Source of the DNA: Verrucomicrobiota bacterium
Lineage (GTDB): Bacteria; Verrucomicrobiota; Verrucomicrobiia; Opitutales; Opitutaceae
Reading direction: 5' to 3'
Length of the DNA: 64,000 bases
Assembly: GCA_016222805.1 (NCBI GenBank)
Contig: JACRQG010000028.1
Location: 1-64,000, forward strand
Made by a program: the position numbers and the translations under genes. The notes under the pieces were generated by a model. It did not search any database and was not told the origin of the DNA. It saw nothing but the letters and a program-made list of their open reading frames with translations. Shown here in pieces: positions 62,101 through 64,000 of this stretch (positions within the stretch are counted from its first letter, which is position 1; each line of letters starts with the position of its first letter).

Positions 62101-62309
62101 CCGGTGAGGCGGTAACTGCCGGTCTGATCGCTGAAGGCGACCAGGTCCGTGCCGGTCACGGTCACGCGGGCGTTGTTGAGGTACTGGCCGGTCACCACGT
62201 TTTGGATGCGGCCGGTGATTTCGCCGGTGGGGACGGCGGCCGGAGCCGCCGGGATGAAGCCGAGGGTGCCCAGGAGGGCCACCCAGAGGAAGCGGGAGCG
62301 CAGCAGCAT
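59169..62309 (-). CDS. TonB-dependent receptor with carboxypeptidase-like N-terminal domain
   Basis: The start at 62309 gives 1046 residues. A signal peptide (MLLRSRFLWVALLGTLGFIP) is followed by a CarboxypepD_reg-like beta-sandwich (GEITGRIQNVVTGQYLNNAR ... GSYRLTGVPAGTVTLEI). Next is a TonB-box-like VVKLDAFTVATSRE, the plug domain (ADALGDVMDGNVGEFLKYLP, VAVRGFPTAMAVLSTDGMEM) and a long barrel ending GVQLTLGLKGTF. The N-terminal extension places it in the SusC-like/TonB-receptor class that often imports oligosaccharides, although no SusD-like partner is nearby. A large 5' open extension to 62711 has no protein character and is left out. Confidence 0.9.
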   Translation of the reverse strand: MLLRSRFLWVALLGTLGFIPAAPAAVPTGEITGRIQNVVTGQYLNNARVTVTGTDLVAFSDQTGSYRLTGVPAGTVTLEIFYTGLDQQRLALTVPAGGTVEREVGLTSAARYGTDTVVKLDAFTVATSRETDADSIAINEQRFAANIKTVVAADALGDVMDGNVGEFLKYLPGITAEYDTESGGSVASVAVRGFPTAMAVLSTDGMEMANTGNPQGASRVFQFKEVSINNISRLEVTKVPTPSTPADSMSGSIDMVSKSAFERKTAQFRYSFSLAGIHNRLSLSREPHVSDRRIYKIRPSASFDYTLPVSRSFGLVVTGQYQDRFVEQQRSTKGYNAAGTSTGAALDRPFLQQYQVISVPRLTARQSAAIKADWRPHANGVLSLSVERSRFIADRSNASINFTTGTNGTPTVTPGTAFSFGPDFTTGATGRGGIALMGAGASVVQRLDTKAASLRYRFDDGTWRIVSGLGWSNAGGGYYDTSEGRFRTLTIAMANPVRVTFADVNTLRPYSLLAYDNANREVDWRDLNNYRLTAAQSTPRPIRDSLVNAKLDVRRTLGFLPFPAAVQAGGLARTKVRDVRRQQIAWTYLGPDGIANNADNTPAPYGMTNYVNQREFYGFGGLPWVSLYKAWDSMGAHPGYWTKTPAQLVTEEQFRINNSERLEEAVRAAYLQTEAGLFHHRLKILTGVRFEQTRAQGEGPLYDPNAVWVRDPDGTFAHTPAGARIRKPEAGTAGSMEELRLMRKDRGLSAQRTYDGFYPSVHVTWHLRENLLLRGAFARTYGRPDFTSIIPNTTINETDFEDNVPDPEQIPGVITVRNVGLRPWTADNYDLSLEYYTDQGGLFSAGVFRKEIRNFFGNVVKLATEADLRQLDLDPRYVGWRISTTYNLPESARVTGFEFNFRHSLRRLGAWGRNLQVFANGTKLDLDGSKDAEFDNFVPESANWGLTFSRRPFTVMAKWNYRGAQRRGALPALGPDAYEYVKRRVTVDLNLDCQLRPNLFAYLNCQNLFDRPEILERFGSLTPAYARRYQEMTHGVQLTLGLKGTF

Positions 62310-62628
62310 GATTCGGAGGGGCGGAAAGCGGGGGAGCGCCGGGCGGTGGCGCCCGTCCGGGTTGCCTCCATTCCAACGCGGACGGAGGCCGCACGCAAGG
62401 TTGCAGCCGAGGCGGAACGGAGAAAGAGCGCGGTCTCGGGTCCAGCCACGCCTTTGCTTCCGGGGCAGGCGCAGCTGCCGAAGAACTGGCCGAGTGCTAT
62501 ACACAGGGTCTAGTTCGGTGCGCTGTAGGCGCGACGACCTCGTCGCGCGGGCGAAGGCGTCGACCGTACTCTGACGCGGGGCGTGGTCGCCCCGCCCACA
62601 GCGCTGACGCTCACTTACGACGTTCTGT
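62310..62628. other. 319-base intergenic region with GC-rich hairpins
   Basis: The region holds two GC-rich hairpins: GCGACGA-CC-TCGTCGC at 62531-62546 (extendable by a few pairs) and a GGGGCG/CGCCCC hairpin near 62578-62595. They resemble interspersed palindromic elements of high-GC bacteria. It also contains the upstream promoter region of the TonB receptor. Confidence 0.45.
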
Positions 62629-64000
62629 TTAACGGGCCGCAGCCATTGCCACGGCGAAGCGCACCGCCAGCCGGCCGCGCCAGGACGAGAGATCGACCGT
62701 GCCGTGAGCATCCGGGGTCAGGGTGCGCCCGCCCGCCGCCGCTCCGGTGATGCGCCAGCCCTCGGGAACGCGGACGCGCAGCAAGGTCCGCGACGCGGGG
62801 TGCCGGGTCGGCAGGTCCACCTCGGCCAGCACCTCCCCGGCTGCGAGGCGGGATTGCACCCGGACGGAAACTTCGCCGAAGGCGGTCGGGGCCCGTTCGA
62901 CAGTGATGACCTTGCCGTCCTCGAGCCAGCGGCGGGACGTCCCAAAGAGGAGGCGCAGCGTCTCCGGCCGGCCGTCATCGTCGAGGTCACAGTCCTGCAC
63001 CAGCAGGTGGCGCAGCATTCCCAGTACGTGCGCACTGGCGGCGCTGTTGGGCGGGCAGTAGAAGAAGCGGCCCTCGGCGTCGACCGGTCGGAGCGTGCAG
63101 CCCTCGCCGCCGACGAAGGTGTTGCGGGTGAGGCCCTGGGCGAGGGTCCCGTAGAAGCTCACGAGGGCGCGTTCCGGTTCGTCGCGCCGCAGGGTGTCGA
63201 GGGTGTAGCGGGTGCCGTAGAGCGGGTTCACGCGCTCGGGGCCGGTCCAGAAATTGAAGGCGGCGCCGCCGGAGCGGACCATGCCGAGGAAGAGGCCGCC
63301 GTGCTGCTCCTGGAAGCGAGGAATCCACTCCTCCTGGGGGCTGCCGGGCGGGAAGATCCCGCTGCCGATGGAGTAGCCGATGATGATGTTCCAGTAGGAT
63401 CCGATGCGGCTGTGCAGGATCGGGCTGTGCACCGGCTCGCCGCCGTCGAGGGCGATGGGCACGAAGGGCGGTGTGGTCGTGGCCGAGGCGACGCGCTCGA
63501 TCGCGCGCAGCACCACGGGGCGGAAGGCCGCGGCCTCGGAGGTGTAGCGGCGCCCGGCGGCGGTGTCGCCAAAATCGACGAGGAGCGCCCCGAGGTCGTG
63601 CAGCGCCCGCCAGGCCTTGGAATTGACGTTGAGGCTCTGGACGGGGGTGTGGATGTCGCCGCAGTATTGTTCCTTCGGGTACAAGCCGTTCGGGCCGGTG
63701 CGGCCGGAGACAAACCGCTCCGCCTCCGGCTCCCAGCGGGGCCGGAGCTGGGCGAGGGCGTCGGCGTCGCGCGTCACCCGGACGTAGCGCACGAGGTTGC
63801 CGATCTTGAAGGAGGCCTGGTGGAGTTCGAGCCCCTTGCGGGTGAAATCGAAGAGCGGCTCCATCAGTCGTCGGGCCTCGCCGGCATAGCCCCACGAGAG
63901 CAGGGCCATGACGGCATCGCTGCCCTCGGCGGCATAGATCTGGTCGTACTGGTTGCCGGTGCTGTAGCGCAACTGACCATGGTTGATGAGCTGGAAGTTC
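62629..64000 (-). CDS. Large secreted-type enzyme with (alpha/alpha)6-like helical domain, 5' truncated
   Basis: The frame is open from the window edge (NFQLINHGQLRYSTGNQYDQ at the 5' end) to its stop at 62629, at least 456 codons. Helical repeats with conserved Trp/Tyr (VMALLSWGYAGEARRLMEPL, LNVNSKAWRALHDLGALLVD, SYWNIIIGYSIGSGIFPPGS) suggest a six-hairpin glycosidase fold. A C-terminal beta-sandwich follows (VSVRVQSRLAAGEVLAEVDL, SWRGRLAVRFAVAM). I cannot assign a GH family because the N-terminal part lies outside the window. TTG at 63972 could be read as a start, but upstream codons continue without a stop. Confidence 0.65.
   Translation of the reverse strand, partial: NFQLINHGQLRYSTGNQYDQIYAAEGSDAVMALLSWGYAGEARRLMEPLFDFTRKGLELHQASFKIGNLVRYVRVTRDADALAQLRPRWEPEAERFVSGRTGPNGLYPKEQYCGDIHTPVQSLNVNSKAWRALHDLGALLVDFGDTAAGRRYTSEAAAFRPVVLRAIERVASATTTPPFVPIALDGGEPVHSPILHSRIGSYWNIIIGYSIGSGIFPPGSPQEEWIPRFQEQHGGLFLGMVRSGGAAFNFWTGPERVNPLYGTRYTLDTLRRDEPERALVSFYGTLAQGLTRNTFVGGEGCTLRPVDAEGRFFYCPPNSAASAHVLGMLRHLLVQDCDLDDDGRPETLRLLFGTSRRWLEDGKVITVERAPTAFGEVSVRVQSRLAAGEVLAEVDLPTRHPASRTLLRVRVPEGWRITGAAAGGRTLTPDAHGTVDLSSWRGRLAVRFAVAMAAAR

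Noticed and set aside
1-64000. CRISPR array search
   Set aside because: No run of regularly spaced direct repeats and no cas-like gene are seen anywhere in the window.

Overview
The window is 64 kb of GC-rich bacterial DNA. It most resembles a free-living, polysaccharide-degrading member of the Verrucomicrobiota, probably Opitutaceae. That placement is an inference from family content: three large TonB-dependent receptors (two with an N-terminal SPFEV motif), secreted proteins with PEP-CTERM/VPDSG-CTERM-like C-termini, exported FG-GAP/VCBS proteins, an MLVRAAGPAL-type domain, and several exported hydrolases. No rRNA or ribosomal protein gene is present to confirm it.

Layout. 1-8.3 kb: the end of a DUF2934 protein, an MFS permease, a CTERM-anchored protein, a TRIC/YadS-like membrane protein, a CheX-like protein, one IS5-type insertion sequence (4321-5180), and a MarR-RND efflux locus whose pump gene is cut after about 60 codons. 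8.9-11.9 kb: a TonB receptor. 12.9-19.6 kb: a minus-strand catabolic operon of a cyclase/hydrolase, split transketolase (two subunits), zinc dehydrogenase, SDR and Gfo/Idh/MocA oxidoreductase, with a TIM-barrel isomerase/epimerase just beyond. 19.7-20.6 kb: an AraC-type regulator. 20.8-30 kb: two coupled secreted proteins of unknown function, an esterase-like hydrolase, an exported FG-GAP propeller fused to a sugar isomerase/epimerase barrel, and a GH115-like protein. 30.3-36.1 kb: a frameshifted TonB receptor with an EF-hand near its N-terminus, then a 12-repeat FG-GAP protein. 36.2-39.4 kb: a broken hydrolase copy, a nucleoside hydrolase and two exported hydrolases. 39.4-43 kb: gene fragments, a dispersed 86-bp repeat (second copy at 12.4 kb), a LamG protein, an unknown lipoprotein, and tRNA-Cys beside an integrase remnant. 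43.2-54.7 kb: a signalling cluster with a transglutaminase-like protein, a CHASE3-PAS protein, a stand-alone receiver, a 2269-residue multi-PAS histidine kinase and two kinases with a receiver in front. 54.7-64 kb: a PQQ-type propeller, a GH39-like enzyme, a VPDSG-CTERM protein, a TonB receptor and a 5'-truncated secreted enzyme.

How the genes work together. The 12.9-33.7 kb block reads as one carbohydrate-utilisation locus. The strongest new signal is a 30-base motif: two GCnAAAy-like half-sites 21 bases apart with a TTTTCC core between them. It occurs at four places, each upstream of a transcription unit of this block, and one copy lies in the divergent region next to the AraC gene. This suggests a local AraC regulon that joins outer-membrane uptake, extracellular processing and the transketolase/dehydrogenase operon. 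The combination of a Gfo/Idh/MocA oxidoreductase, isomerase/epimerase barrels (one exported) and concanavalin-like domains is compatible with an oxidation-elimination route for glycosides, but the substrate is not identifiable from sequence alone.
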